Shown here one piece after another: positions 47,781 through 61,700 of a DNA stretch of 64,000 nucleotides. Source of the DNA: Membranipora membranacea (Eukaryota; Bryozoa; Gymnolaemata; Cheilostomatida; Membraniporidae); assembly GCA_914767715.1 (NCBI GenBank), contig OU612067.1, forward strand, positions 2,666,001-2,730,000, in the 5' to 3' direction. The translations under genes were made by a program, and so were the position numbers. The stretch's first letter is position 1. The number at the start of each line of letters is the position of its first letter. The notes beneath the pieces are model-generated. The model was not told where the DNA came from, did not search any database, and saw nothing but the letters and a program-made list of their open reading frames with translations.

Positions 47781-50577
47781 TCAGAAATCTCTATTTAAAC
47801 TGGTTTATACAGGGAGACCCTCTGTTTGCTTTTCTAGACAGATTATTATTTCTTCATGTATGTTGGATTCCAAACCCGTCCAGCACATAAATGTGAAAAA
47901 TGAATCATCATAGAAATTGTTGATTGCCTCAACAGACAGAAAGTCTCATTCTCTTCGGACCCATCCTTTCACAAATTTCGTTAGGCTATATGCTGAAGCT
48001 AAGCGATTATCATGTATGAGTCTGAGTATGTATGAGTCAGATTGCTAACAAAAGTGTATAACATTCTGCTGATGCAAAGCATTAAAACCTCATAGAAAAC
48101 AAAGAGCTGGCATCTGACCAGATTCAATTCTATTTCATGACACCTGCTCTTACTAAAATAATTACCCTAGTAGAGGCTGGCCCTTGCAAAAACCTCCGCA
48201 CCACTTGGAATACTATTATTACATCTGTATATATTACCTAGGTAAAAACTCCCAGTAAATTTCCCTAATATATTGGGATGGTTTCTTGAACTGCAATTTT
48301 AGCTTGTCCATACTATCAAAGTAGTATTATCTCCTGTGTGGTTATGCAGCAACCCACTGGTGTGAATTGTCATGTTTGTATCAGTATCAATTAAAAGTTT
48401 GACAAATTGTTTGAAATTGTGGTATTAGGTCAGACTTGTGCTAACAGAATGAATTAGGTTTTCGGGTGAGGATTGTGGCCAGCAAAACCATAAGTCCATT
48501 TATTTGTAGTGACCTCACTTAGATTGCTGCAGAGTTCACATTGTCAAGCTAGCAGAAAACAATGTCCATACATTAATTGCTTCATTTTTTTTAAATGTTA
48601 TATTGGTTACTATAGAAATTTCATGGAAATCGATTATTGGTAATGAGTGGAAGAATAAATTTTATGACTTTACCATTAGTAAGATAGCAATAAAAATTCC
48701 CTTTTTGTATAGTATAAGAAAGATCTGAGGCCAGTCAGTCTAGGGCTGTTGATAAGCTGTTGCCCTTAGTAAAGTAAAGGTGGCTATTAAAGTTTGTTCC
48801 CAAAAACTAGGCTTGTTCGCTGACTAACAAGAATGATAAGAGTAGTGGTTAGGCCCACAAATGAAATTGAAGTTTCATTGTGACTGTATACGACAAAAGG
48901 TCCCACTTGTAAGGATTTTTCATTTGCTGTTAAAGCTATTTGGGAATTCAACAAATATTTATAAATGTATTGATTTCTTATACCTGTGTATTATTGAAAT
49001 TCCCTGATTAAAAACTTGTAGTTTATAAAGCTGAGGATAACAGCCTGTATGGTACCGAATCTTAAATAATAGACCTGCATGTATGGTATAAAATATTTGG
49101 ACTGGGAACGCCCAAAAATAGCAGGTTACTCATCTTTCATCTTCCTTCTAACAAAATGTGCACCAAAATATTCTGTGAGGCAAATTTGTAGATTGAGGAC
49201 CTGCATACAGTAATACATAGTATATAGGTTGATATCAGTGGAGCGGAAAAGTTTGATTCAGAGTAGAAAAGTTTGATGCAGCAGAACAAAAAGTTTGATT
49301 CAGAGTATAAAAGTTTGATGCAGAACAGAAAAGTTTAATCCAGAGTAGAAAAGTTTAATTCAGAGTAGACAACTTTGATGCAGAACTTGAAAGTTTGATG
49401 CAGAAAAGTTTGATTAAATTCACTGAAATGTTTAATTCAATTCAGGCCTTTTTTAAATTAAATTCACAGCAGATAAGTTTAATTTTATCCGGCTTTCTGG
49501 GCCACGGTACAACGATTTTCAAAACAGTGAGATATATTCGAGGAGGTAAACAAAACAATATTTTCAATATGTAAGGGGTAATGGATTTCAAAACTGGTGT
49601 TTCAAGTTCCTCCGGTTCTTCACAACTTTCAGAAGTTTGCTGAAAAGAAGAAAAAAAGGCTAGATGTAGATGGTATGAGTAATCTTATTTAACTGTTAAA
49701 ATAAAGTCAGATCAGTCATCTATAAGCACCAGGTTTGAGGCTCTGATCAAGAACTGGAATCAATTAATATTTGTCACATCTTAAAAGAACAATCAAAGTG
49801 AATTAATGAGATAACAAATGGATATTCATGCCATGACTGTAACAAACAAAACATATTTCCTGTATGCAAGTTTCTTAGCAGACTGAGCTGTTGGCTTCCA
49901 TTTTATAATGCTTAAAATGACCAGGGTTGTTCTCCAGCTAAGCTAAGATTCATGATGTCATGAACAGATATTTCGAATAGGAGTCTGCCATTTGAAACTT
50001 TGCACTTTTGTATCATCATGAAATTGGATGAAACCAGTTGTTATCAAGCATAACTTGTGCCATCAAAGATATTATTCTAGCAAAGAATTGAAAAATATTA
50101 ACCCAAATTCTGAGGTGTAAGTTTTTGATGGTCCAAGAGGGTCAGTTTTGAAGCTGAGTAGCACTGATAATTTTAAGCATTATTTCATGAATGTTTTAAG
50201 TGATCATGGTCGAAAAAAATTAGCCATCGTAGTCAAGTAAAAAAGCTATTGAACAAGTGTGATTCTATTAAGGAGATATGATGGTAGTTTGATACAGGTA
50301 GCGTCGACACTTTCAAAATAACTGGTCGATTGCCTTAGTATCTCTTTGTAACGCTGTCAATACTGGCTCGGGCAGTTGAAAAAGAAAGTAATAGTGGTTC
50401 ACTTCATCCGGCCTCTCCAGATAGGTAAAGCTAGTAGCAATCTCTGATTTCTTTGCAAGGGATCCAATGTGATTTGTAGTGTATATGGAGCAAAGAGAAG
50501 CTGCGGAATCATAGATCATTGATCGGCAATTCTGCCAACCAAGATTTCTACATTCCACGCTTTCATCACACTGCGGC

Positions 50578-51844
50578 CTGAAAATAAGATTTGAATAAAG
50601 AAACAGCTTTATATACCTTAATTGTCCATCTACAAGCGTCTTTAAGAATTTTTTTCATGCAGTGACAGAACAAATAATGTAAAAGAAAAGGAAATGCGGA
50701 GAGACAAAGAATAAGCACACTTACTTAAATTGTGTCATCTGGGTGTACTAAGTGAAGAATATTTCAAATCATAATTTAATTATGCCAATTCTGGCAAAAT
50801 TTCCTGAAATTGATTTATGGTAACTGAAACACTCCTTAGTCCTTATTCAAGCTGGTGTAAAGAAATAGATAACTATGATGTCTTTGATGAGAATCTTGTG
50901 ATGAAACCTGCCTACCAGTGCTGAATCTATCAATAACCATGAGCTGTGACCTTGTTCCTGAAAACCTACTTGATTGAATATTCTCTTGGCTCAGTACATT
51001 ATTTACTGATTAAAATTATTCATTGGGACAATTCTAGTTGCTCACTTTCTCATGAAAAAGGGGTTACTCCATACCCACCTAAACATGGTCAACATTCAAA
51101 TATATTAACGGGGGGTACCTGTTCGGTTTGGATTTTGCCCAAGTCTGTCACATATTTATTGGCATTTATATTTGATCATTAAATTTATTTGTCGACAAGT
51201 ATGGCTAGAATGATTATAATAATTATATACTTTTATTACAAAAACTGTTTACTACCCACAGGCCGAAGTACAATTGATATCTAACTCAGTTGTGCTGATA
51301 TAGGCGGTAAAGCCAACTCAGGTTATGGTTGTCGGCCATTGTGCATGTTGTGCAACCCGTTTGCTATGAATGGACTACCCATTTTGCTGTTTTCTAACAT
51401 ACAATAAATACAATATTTATAAAATAGGTATGAAAAATCAGTGTAACACAACAGGTAATATATCCACATGTATATCAAGATCCTAAAAGTTTGAAACTTG
51501 GAACTAACATACTGGAAGAGTCAAAGTATATAAGCATTTATGTACATCAACCTGGCTCGACTAAATCATAAAGAATAACGCATTTTGATTGCACAATGGA
51601 GTTTTGTTTTTGAAGTTACCTCCCTTGATCATTTACAGATGAGACCAAACTTTAATACAAGATGTATATAGGCCATAAATGATTTAGATGAGATAGCTTG
51701 CTTTTAAAGCTCATTGGATTCAGCTGACCTCAATTAATTTTAAAATGAGGTAAACTAAAAATTAGAAAAACGGGATGAGGAAAAATGTTTATAAGTAGCT
51801 TCTTGATATTATACTCTCGGTTGGCTTTATGCTTGATCATCAGT
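50578..51844. other. Upstream flank of pseudogene 3 (unit 1-like)
   Basis: Aligns with 5790-5960 and then 10951-11965 of unit 1. It ends sharply at 51845, where similarity switches to unit 2. No exon is called. Confidence 0.5.
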
Positions 51845-54800
51845 AACTCTTTGGGGAAAACAGTATTGAAAGCATCGGGGATTTTCCCTCCTTCTCACAA
51901 CGCCAATTATGAGTGGGCAACTGTACAGCACAAACAAGATGAACTGCCAACTCTATCTGATTTATATCATTGTGAAGTCTTGAATACCTGAGAAAAGTGG
52001 GTATTATCTCCCAATAGCTCATCATGGTATAATTAATGTTTGAGCTATAGGCTGTCCCCTCCTGCTCCAGTATCAATGTGGGGTATAAATTTGACTGTAA
52101 TGTAAAAGGCAAATGAGGTGCCACTATCATATATACCAAATGCTGCATTTTTTCCGAGTTTTTCAACTACGAATTTACAGGCAGGCAGGGAAGGTGGCGT
52201 AGTGGTTGGGATTCGAGCTAGACAATCCCAGTCACTCTCCATGCTGCTAAAAGAGTTGAGCTCTCCATACATAAGCCTAGATTGCTCACTCCTTACTTAT
52301 ACAGGGGTGCGCTAATTTGAGTGTGTATGTGCATTCTGTGTTATATTTTTCAAGCACTTTAAAGACAGCTGGAAAGATGCTAATTAAAAGTGATTTACAT
52401 TTACATTTAACCGCCAGGGGAAATTTTGCGATAACGGATGACTCCATTCATTTTATGTGTTGAGACACTCAGCCTTCCCAGTGGTCTAACTCTAATGTAT
52501 ACAGAAGTGGTGGTTCACCTGGCTTACACAGTACAGCAAGCTCCTTATCCTGTGTCAAGATGCTACTGGAGGAAAATTTTTTGTCTCTTTCAATAATTTA
52601 ACCCGGAATATTTTTGAAGTGCCACACTGAAAATACTGTTCATAACTACAGTATATAAAGCAGCCTTACTCAATATTTTGAGAGAAGACATGACTCACTG
52701 AACGATGTTTAATCTTCATGTTTTTGGGCTCTTTGTGTTCTTTTGAAACTTTGTTTCAAATATTTGAGACCCATCAGCACTTTTCTTCTCCGAAATATAT
52801 GCTGTAAAATGACTACAAAAATGTCTAGGAGAATGATCAATAAATGCCCTAATCTTACAATGGGGAAGAATCTCACACACTCTGCACAGGAAACCTAAAG
52901 ACCAATAGAGCATTGCAAAGCTTTGGTACTTATATACAACTGTAGTTTTCTAGCCATCCTATATACCCTGGTAAATTATTCTTATTATTGGCAAGAACTT
53001 TTTGACCTGAAACCATCGATAGATATGTCGAAGATCGGCCCATGGGATTGTAAGTCATCGAGCAAATTTTCAGCATGACAATTTCACTGACATTTTTTCT
53101 GTTGGAATTTTATCCATCAAACATAACCACATCTACGCAAGAGTACTGATCACTGTATAACATGCGCACATGGCCACACATGACACATGGCACAATTGCC
53201 TGATGATCATTAGGTCAACGTGCTAGTTCATTCACTATGGTCCCATGTTGTGATTTCGTTAGGATTTCGGGAGCTATCGATCCATGGAAATGGCATTAAA
53301 GTCAACTTCCACATGAACCGATCGACAATTTTTGACGTGGATACAAATACCGTGTTGAATCACACTATTCCAATAGGGCGGCGTTAGCGCGCTTGCACAC
53401 AATGACTTCGAAGGGCACTGACGGGGGAGACTGGGGTTCAGGTCCCGACCGTGGCAAATGTTTTTCATGTTTTTTCCACTATGGAAATGGTTAGCATTCA
53501 TAATTCGAAATTGGAGTGTACCACAAATTCGAGGCATGGACCAATGGTGATTGCCTGAACAATCTGAGATAAAATTTGGACTGAAATCAACCTTTCTAAA
53601 TATATAAATATAATAAAATCTCTGAGGTTTCCTGCTCGATTTCCACATTAAAATTTGATGTTTTGGACAACTATCCAACCACAGGATGTCACAGGAACAA
53701 GATATTTGCACCACTGAACATACCTCAGGGTAGGCGGCTAAGTTTTTGTTTCCTTGAACCTGAGACTCAAACACTAAAGGAATAGATAGACCAATACAGA
53801 CAGATTTAGATTGTTATTATTAACATTGCCAACCGGCAATAAAGGAAAACATAAATATTAATATTACACTTAAAGCATTACTTTGAGGCTACTATTTTGT
53901 ATCACATCTTGTTCTCCATACTTTATTCTATCATGTGAGCGAATTCCAGCTTTAAAATCCAAATATTGAGAAAGTATGGCCTCTCAAACTTCCAAGGTGA
54001 CGGCAGTCTATCGGCAGTAAGAATCGGCGGGCATTCCCGTGTAGTACGTCATAACCATCATACTTATTTAGTTATTTCACTGATAATGACACAGATAAGA
54101 TGATGATCAAAATTCAGACCCAGGCGGGTCTCGAAATTGGGTCCAAATGGCCATGCAGGCAACGCTGAGCTGAGCTGAGCTATTTTGTCTATATAGGCTC
54201 AATATTTCAAGATTTAACAGACAATTACTTTACTTGTTTTGGTCGCTGCTCACTGAAAATGACAAGTGCTTGTTTTTGTGATACTGAATTTGTTCCCATA
54301 AGCTGAGATGCCTTTATAGACCTATCAAAATTCTTATACTTTGCTTGTATTAATTCGAATGTAAAATATCTGTATCGACACCCTCCACATATCCATGATC
54401 AGAATAAGAACTAAAATACACTCTTCACCATGATATTTATCCTGTCAAATTTAAAACTAAATTGTTTAGCTAGCATGTTTGTCGACTAGTAAAGTGCATT
54501 GCAACTCCAAGCTGGAAAACAGGGCTTGCTTACATTTTTCAATTGAACTGTCCGTCTTCAAAGTACCGCTGTCATGTGACAGAAAAGTTAAATAACATCA
54601 GAATCCTGACATTATTTTTAGATTCATTTCAATTTTTGTGTGATTGCTCTACGGATCAGCCAGTTCATTCAAAACTAATTCTTTGCTTCCTTTAGGTGTC
54701 AAATATGTTGTGTGCAGTCAATTGATGGACTCAGGTTCAAAATTTTTCAATTACTGATTTTTGCATATCAGCTTTATCTGTAAATTATTAATAGTTTTTG

Positions 54801-55486
54801 AGTTACAATAAATGAAAAATGAGACAATGAAAAAGAGTATACTGATGACTATCACAATTTCATGACTTGAAACTGTTGTCTGTGTGGATTTATATCGAAT
54901 ATATAAATGAAGACAAATCAATTTTGTGTTCATGTGCAAACTTGGAAAGCTGCCAAACAAAAGTTTTATCTGCTTACGATTAATTGACAAAAATAGGCGG
55001 ATGAGGATCTTTCTATCAATGTTGGTGATGGAGTTGGATTGATTGCGAGAAATTTAATATTGGGATGAATGATTGCTAAACAGATTTTTGCTTGTTTTGG
55101 AACCAAATGAAATAAGATGAGACTGAAATCAATGTTCTTGTGACAACCGCAAGTTGATCAGGTCTGTGAGAGGCCTGAGCCGAGATTATATGTTTTTGAT
55201 TTACCCTTATCACATATATTTTATCTGCCGACAGCAAACTTTAGGCATTTACATTTAACAGAAGCCCTGGTATTATATTTATTTCTCACATTCTGTATGT
55301 CTTCATCTAGTGTCAATTACAATGATCTGTGAGCAGCAGTAATAGTTTAATATAGCTCAGAACTTCAGATGGTATGAGTTATGTTATGTTCATTTCAACA
55401 TTCCTGTATCATTTGTGGTAACAATGATAATATTTGAATGCTGACTATAGTTTGAACTAAAAAAGCTCGGCGCTCTGGTTAAAATA
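51845..55486. repeat. Segmental duplication block A, copy in unit 3
   Basis: Matches 18706-22909. It lacks the minisatellite and about 420 bases found in unit 2 (21781-22201), and it contains the SINE head at about 53385-53460. It ends at AAAATA, the junction with block B. Confidence 0.9.
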
Positions 55487-58420
55487 TATGTATGTATGTT
55501 GATGATATTATATACCGCTAAGCAAGGCTCACAAGTGTGCATTAGCGAGGCCTCACTTTGATAAGTCGTAAGTTTAGTCCAAGCGCCTTGTCGAGCTGAT
55601 ATATGGACCAAGCATAACTGACTTTGTATAGTCAGGAGTAATCTGATAGTTAAGGGTGTGAACTTGTGATCTGTGAGGTCAAGGTTCGATTTGTGAGGTC
55701 CATTGTGTGTTTGCACACTCCACATGCAGTCAAAAGATCCCCTCTGCCCTCTCGATAAAATGATTAGCCGGAATTTCAGCGGACAAGGGTATATGGTACG
55801 GCTGGAGTACCATGGGTCCTTGTACCCGTACTCTAAAGGGGATAACCCTCTCCGCAATGAAGACATAGACTTTGTATAGTAGTCATTAAGCTGCTTCAGC
55901 ATAACCTCGTCAACATGAAAGCATACAGGTTTAGGTCAATGTTTTTTATTATGCTTTAATGTTTTTCATTATTTACCTGGGCCTTTTAACGCTCAATACA
56001 TCAAGACAGGCTTATGCTGCAACGATGATTCTGATGATACTCAGAACACTCCTGTGGGTTCTTCCTGCTTCACAGAAGGATGGTGTTATTCATTTTACAC
56101 AAAACTTGGAAATTATACTGACCATGGCTATCGCTGCCTGACTTAATGAGCTGGGCAAGTATTAAATTCATAAAAAGTAAAAAAATAAGTATAAATACAT
56201 AATCATCACTCCACCACTTCATTAGCCTTACTGATGTAATATAGTGGGGATTTTTTATTTGATTTCTTTATTTCATCGGGTAATTAATTCATGATTTGTT
56301 TATTTCATGGGGTAATTAATTCATGTATAAAAAATGGGAGAGTTTAAGATGATGAGGCTCCATATGCGCAGCTATCCAGGCAAGAGCCCTGAGTTAAGTT
56401 TGAATTTAATTGACTCTTATAAACATTACCCTTCAGCAGCGGAGGTGCTCATAATGAGGCCAGCAGGTGCTGCTTTAAAACCGACTTAAATGATTCAATA
56501 CATTTAATCGAACTGATTGAAACAGGCAAGCTTGGAAGTCAGGTTGACGATGACCACAGGCAGATGTAGAGGCAGGGTAAGGCAGGTCGAGGAGAGATTT
56601 GCGAGTGGGTAGTTAAGGACTGCCAATTTAAGGCAATATATTGATCATGTGTATAGAAAAATTATCTTCTGATGGCCTAGTCGGAGCACTGTGTACTCTT
56701 GTATGGTAGCCTCATTATAAAATCCCGGCTGGTGCTTGCTGTTTTTCACACACCAAAGTATTATTTGTCCCGCAATACTAATGATCATTGTCGTTTAACA
56801 AATCTTAACTTACATGTAGTTAGTAATGATGAATAATTATAATTCTAGCAGTTCAGATGACCAGTAAACTGTTGACCACAGCCTGTCTTTGTTCTAGCAA
56901 CTACTGTCAGTCCCTCATATAAAGGCTATGCAAGTCATTGAAGAAAAATAATATTGTCCTTGGCACTAGCCTCTCATGGTACATAGTTCCCCATTTTCCT
57001 TTGTTTATTGCCGGAAAGTACCCATTTATATAGTGAATAGGGAAGTTATTTATTTACACTATTATTGTTAGGAGTTAAAGGTTTGCCAAGCTTTCTTGAA
57101 GATTGACAAAGAGAATTCCATATAAGAAAACAAAGTAGAAAAAAAGGCTACCTTCATAAACAACAGGAGAGTTTTTCGGTACATGAAAGAAGGATAAAGG
57201 TTGAAGAATTGATAGCAATCTAGAAAACTCCGGCTTGTTTCTCAGGCATTACAATTGTTTATGCGATTTCACTTTCGCATAGTCTTTGAGATTCTCAATC
57301 ACGACTTTTAGGATTATTAAGGACACAGTGTAAACCTGACCAAAGGTCAAACATGGATGTCTTTCGAAAAACCTGAATATGGTGCATGGATGGATTAAAG
57401 GATGAGACTTAATTCTCAGATTTAATTCTGAGATAAGACATCTAGTAGGCCACTCCTGAGGCTACTCCCGTGGTCGAAATTCCAGATGATATATCTTGGA
57501 GCTGTATCTATACTGGAATTAATGTCATGTTGCAGTCCTAACAAACATGACAGCTCTGTGTCACAATCCGATGCCAAGATACACAATGGTGAGTCAATTT
57601 TTGGAATTGTCTGAAATGGTCTTCTTCTTTATTAAGAGAGGAAAACTCGATCAGTAACAAAGCAATAGAGGGATAACACCATAGAGTTATTACATAATAA
57701 CTCTATGATTAATACCATAGACATAATACTTAACTATCATCATAAGTCTATGGTAAACATAGTCTGAGCCCCCAGACTATTGCCCCTCGCCCGACAGCCC
57801 CCCGGCGAGGGTAAACACTGTCAGCGCTGATTGTAAGATTCCATAACATATTAGTGAAGGCCATCTTGTGTCATTGTCTTTAAGACTAATAAAAATTTGA
57901 GACTTTTTTCTTCTTGTGAACCAGAGATCGGAAAGGAAATAAGATAAGTTAAAGAGATAATGATTATGCTTGGTCCAGCCTATCTATGGCTACAACAACA
58001 CAACAACTGATTAATCTGATGTCATGCACACTGTAATACTTCGCACTTCTCACACACCGGATCTTCCTATGATACCTATGAAGCTTTTCATGAGTTGGAC
58101 AGTTCAGGAAACAAACTGTGACAGGTGATATGGTGAATATTAAAACTTAGGTTTGTAAAAACCTAATAATAGGCAAAAGTGTTTCTACCTAAAACATGAT
58201 GGGCTCACAACACCATTGTGTTCTGAGGTCCAGTCTTCAAAATTGAATGGTTTTTGTGTTAATGAACTGACTGCTCCAAAGTAGTTTTTTTTAAATTAGG
58301 ACAAAAATTGTCAAATTATGAGTATCGCAGTACAATGAAAATCAATGTTCTTGTCATTAACCATTGTCCTCATCCCTTATCATATAAATAGAGATAACAG
58401 TATTAATTGTGAGATATAAC

Positions 58421-58426
58421 TTTATT
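58421..58426 (-). promoter_or_regulatory. Candidate polyadenylation signal of collagen gene C
   Basis: AATAAA on the minus strand, about 305 bases after the stop codon, at the same place as in gene B. Confidence 0.4.
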
Positions 58427-58730
58427 TGGTCAATAGAATGACCATCGTCATGGATGCAGGGATGGATGGTTGTCCATACACTTTCTATATAGGAGTTGTA
58501 TTGCCAACATCAATGTGGGCACAACTCTTGTCAAAATAACATTGGATCCAACAAACATTAACTATCATCAGTGTTCTCAGAAAAATCTTTAACTAGACAC
58601 TTAAATCTGAGAGGCAAAATGTTTGTTTGGACATACACAAATAGTTCTTGCAGATAAGTGTGGGTGCAAACCCGCTTAAACTGACATTATCATTGATGTT
58701 CTTTCCGAAAGTTGACCTGTTACAATTGTC

Positions 58731-61700
58731 TTATTTTACACAAACTGCACACGGAACTCTCTGATTATTGGAATAGTTGTTACATGCAGCATTCCTGCTT
58801 GGACAGCTTGAAAACTGGACAGGCTTCAGTCCCGCTGTTGATGATAGGTCTGTAGCTCTATTCACACATATATGATCAGAAGAACTGCCTCCTGCAGTCG
58901 CCAGCCATCCGATGTACTCAGGTGCTCTATTCATACTTGGTGGACAAATTGTCTGACCTGGGACCATTACCTAGTAAAACATGAAAGGGGTTGTTCAACC
59001 TTGGTTCAGCACTTAGTTCACCACAAATAGAGCTAATAATTAGGTCAAAGATTGACCTGAGAAGTGCTAGTTCATCAGGCAAAATGTTGTCAATTTTAGC
59101 ATGTAGTTGTAGCATCCATGAAAACCTTTTTTCTAATGTCATTGATCAGGTGATTGGGTGGGATTTTATCAGTCACCTATAAACATCCTAACTTAAGAAA
59201 GCAGACCACTAGATGACAAAATTAGGTAGATTTGAGGGTAAAAGTCAGTAAGACAGTTAGATTTATCTTTTGCCACAATGAATGGGTGAAGCCTGAATTA
59301 AACCATTGATATGTATATATTTATAAGGATAATATATTGCTCTTCCACGACCGCCTACGGACGCGATCGCCATCCCGAACACTTTTAAGGGCTGGCTGTG
59401 AGTGGAACCACAAGGGCTTGCATAATATGTGAGACATAAAGTGGAATGATAGTAGTAGTCTTTAAACTCACATGGAATTTAGCATCTGCTCTGTAGCAGA
59501 CATAGCAGGGCTGAACTCTTTCTGATCTCCCTAATCTGATTGGTGCAATCACTGATGTTGATGCTGGGGCCAGACCAGCAGACGACCTGGTATCAGTAGT
59601 TGTCCCTAAGCATAGAATGGAAGCGCCATCATCACTCACATTACTAGGTCGAGCCATAAACCCTGAAATTAATAAATAAACATTACAACCGAACGTTAAC
59701 AGCTAAACTCCCGTGACTTTGGATTTTTTTACACCAAGACACTACGGTAAGAGGTGATGTCATCCACAACTAAATCTCCAAAGCACTTGCAGAGTTTGGT
59801 GTGTAGCCTTCCGATTGACTTTTGTAAAGACATCTCAACACTAGCAGTGGTCCCATCAACTGGCCACGACAGCTCAATTACCCTATACCAGTATGCTGTG
59901 TCAAATAGGGTGGCAATGATATAATGGAAGGAGCTTAGAGGGATGATAATTCATGATTAGCCGGCTTATTAACAAGAGCCATGGACCCAATTTTACTTTG
60001 GAGGTGGTGTAACAAGCTTGCACGAATGTTTATCACTTCCAGGCAGTCGATTTGTATGACAGGGTTTGGGTGTACCTGGTTTCTTGGTTAATGATGATAC
60101 TGTTACTGATGGTCAGGGATGACCGCAAATAAAGTGTTACAATAAAGTGGCCCTAATGTGTGGTTACTATCAATGTTATGATATTACTCTATTTTTACCT
60201 CGGTAAAGTGGACTTGTGAATGTCGATCCTCCGGGACACTGCAGATATCCCCAAGCTATGAATGATGAGCCAGCTACAAAATAGAGTGTCAAACATCTTA
60301 ACATAATGAAATAGATCATGGTGACTTGACATACATGTTAGCTCATCCGGTTTCCCAGTGAGAGTGAAATTGACTATTGCAGACTGAAGCAGAAAATGTT
60401 ATATGTGGAAAAAGTTTCATTAAACTGTTCCATATTAGAATCTGCTGCATTGATAAATGTGTCTTTAAATGGGGAGAACAAGTGCCCTCCGGTTTTAAAA
60501 AGGTATGGTTTATATTATTTTGTTTAAAGAGGTTTTCTAGAAAGTTTACAGATAACAGAGTAGTTAAAAATTAACTTGTTTAGTGGTGGGGATGGTAGTT
60601 TAAGTGCTTAAATGTGTCGGGATAGTTGGTAGAAGCATCTCATTATCAACAACTTTCCTCACATGGGTTGAGGAAGTGGCTGGTAATGAAATGCTACTAT
60701 CCGTTATCCCGACACAGTTTGAGCACTCAAACTAGGAAGATGGGGAAGGATGATGCTGTAGCATTCTAGCTCAGAGGGCATTTTTTTTCCAAATGATGCC
60801 AGAATGACAAGCTATCTAGGACATTTCAGCCCAAGTACTGGAGGAATTGTGGCAAACCAATGTTTGGACACAAAATAGCTTTTTAGCGTTGGAAATAACA
60901 AGTGTGATGCAAAAAATAATGTGTTAGGATCAATGATGAAATATGATTGATTTGATTGCTTTCGACCTTTCCTATGAAACATATGTTGCCATTTTCTTGC
61001 TTGGTTCAAATATGAAAAGGTGGTTTGTATGCAATGGATAGCCCTGGATGACAAAAAATGTGTCTGCAATACTGTCCACATAAAATAAACCCTTCTCATA
61101 TAAATGCCATAAGTGATACTTTGAATTCCAAGTGGTCTCCTACATTACGTTTAATGGGTTTTCAGCTGTCAACAATACAATCACTGACATTAATCAAATC
61201 GCCCTACTGATTTACTCTTTCTAGTTTTAGATCCAACTAAATCTTAATGATTGTTATTTTTCCGTATTCAGTTTAGAGTAAGTTGTGAATTGAAATACAT
61301 GAAACAGATGCTTACGTTTTGTTGCTGGGGGTGCTGGATGTCCTGGATGTCCTGGTTGTCCTGGTTGACCAGCTGATCCGGGTTGGCCTGGAGCACCCTG
61401 TGATCCTGGTTGCCCATCGAATCCTGCAGCACCTGGTTGTCCTGTTGCTCCAGGTGATCCGGATTCGCCTGGTGGCCCTGGTGCTCCAGGTTGTCCTTCA
61501 TTTCCTTGTGCACCAGGTTGTCCCATAGCACCTGCTGCTCCTGTGTCTCCTTTCGCTCCTGGAGCTCCATCTGCTCCTGGAAGTCCTGGGGGGCCTTGAG
61601 GACCAACTGTCACGGGCAAATCAAACATAATTATAAATGCCACCAGCAAGGCCTTTTGGTCAGAAGCTGCATCCTATTTGAGACTTTGAAATATGCAATT

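Larger units (their letters stand above)
47032..49510. mobile_element. Non-autonomous DNA transposon with about 290-bp terminal inverted repeats
   Basis: The left end GTACTGTGGCCCAGAAAGCC and the right end, its near-exact reverse complement, continue for about 290 bases through AAACTTATCTGCTGTG and AAAAGGCCTGAATTG. Each arm contains a run of 20-bp tandem units (CATCAAACTTTTCTACTCTG and variants), five in the left arm at 47141-47240 and several inverted in the right arm at about 49245-49410. The 1.9-kb centre has no coding region. It lies in the intron of pseudogene 3. A target duplication could not be fixed. Confidence 0.82.
43157..50577 (-). pseudogene. PAN-FReD gene 3, pseudogene
   Basis: Exons matching gene 2 are the PAN exon (50403-50577), linker (about 49587-49641), FReD-1 (46158-46370), FReD-2 (45562-45702) and FReD-4 (43157-43317, still ending VMKITRG-like then stop). 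Four breaks are seen. The PAN exon is 175 bases instead of 179, with a 4-base loss after Met-Lys-Ala that shifts the frame. The linker donor reads AAATCCATT where genes 1 and 2 have AAAGGTA. FReD-2 has one extra base (141 against 140) in the GATGGCACTGG stretch. FReD-3, with the calcium-loop and Cys, is missing between 43317 and 45562, where nested MITEs now lie. FReD-1 and FReD-4 remain open. A long-TIR transposon occupies the intron between the linker and FReD-1. Confidence 0.85.

Noticed and set aside
51785-51991. Plus-strand frame with a signal-peptide-like start (MFISSFLILY)
   Set aside because: The hydrophobic start exists only in unit 3 because it crosses the similarity breakpoint at 51845. 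Unit 2 lacks it, and no downstream exon was found.
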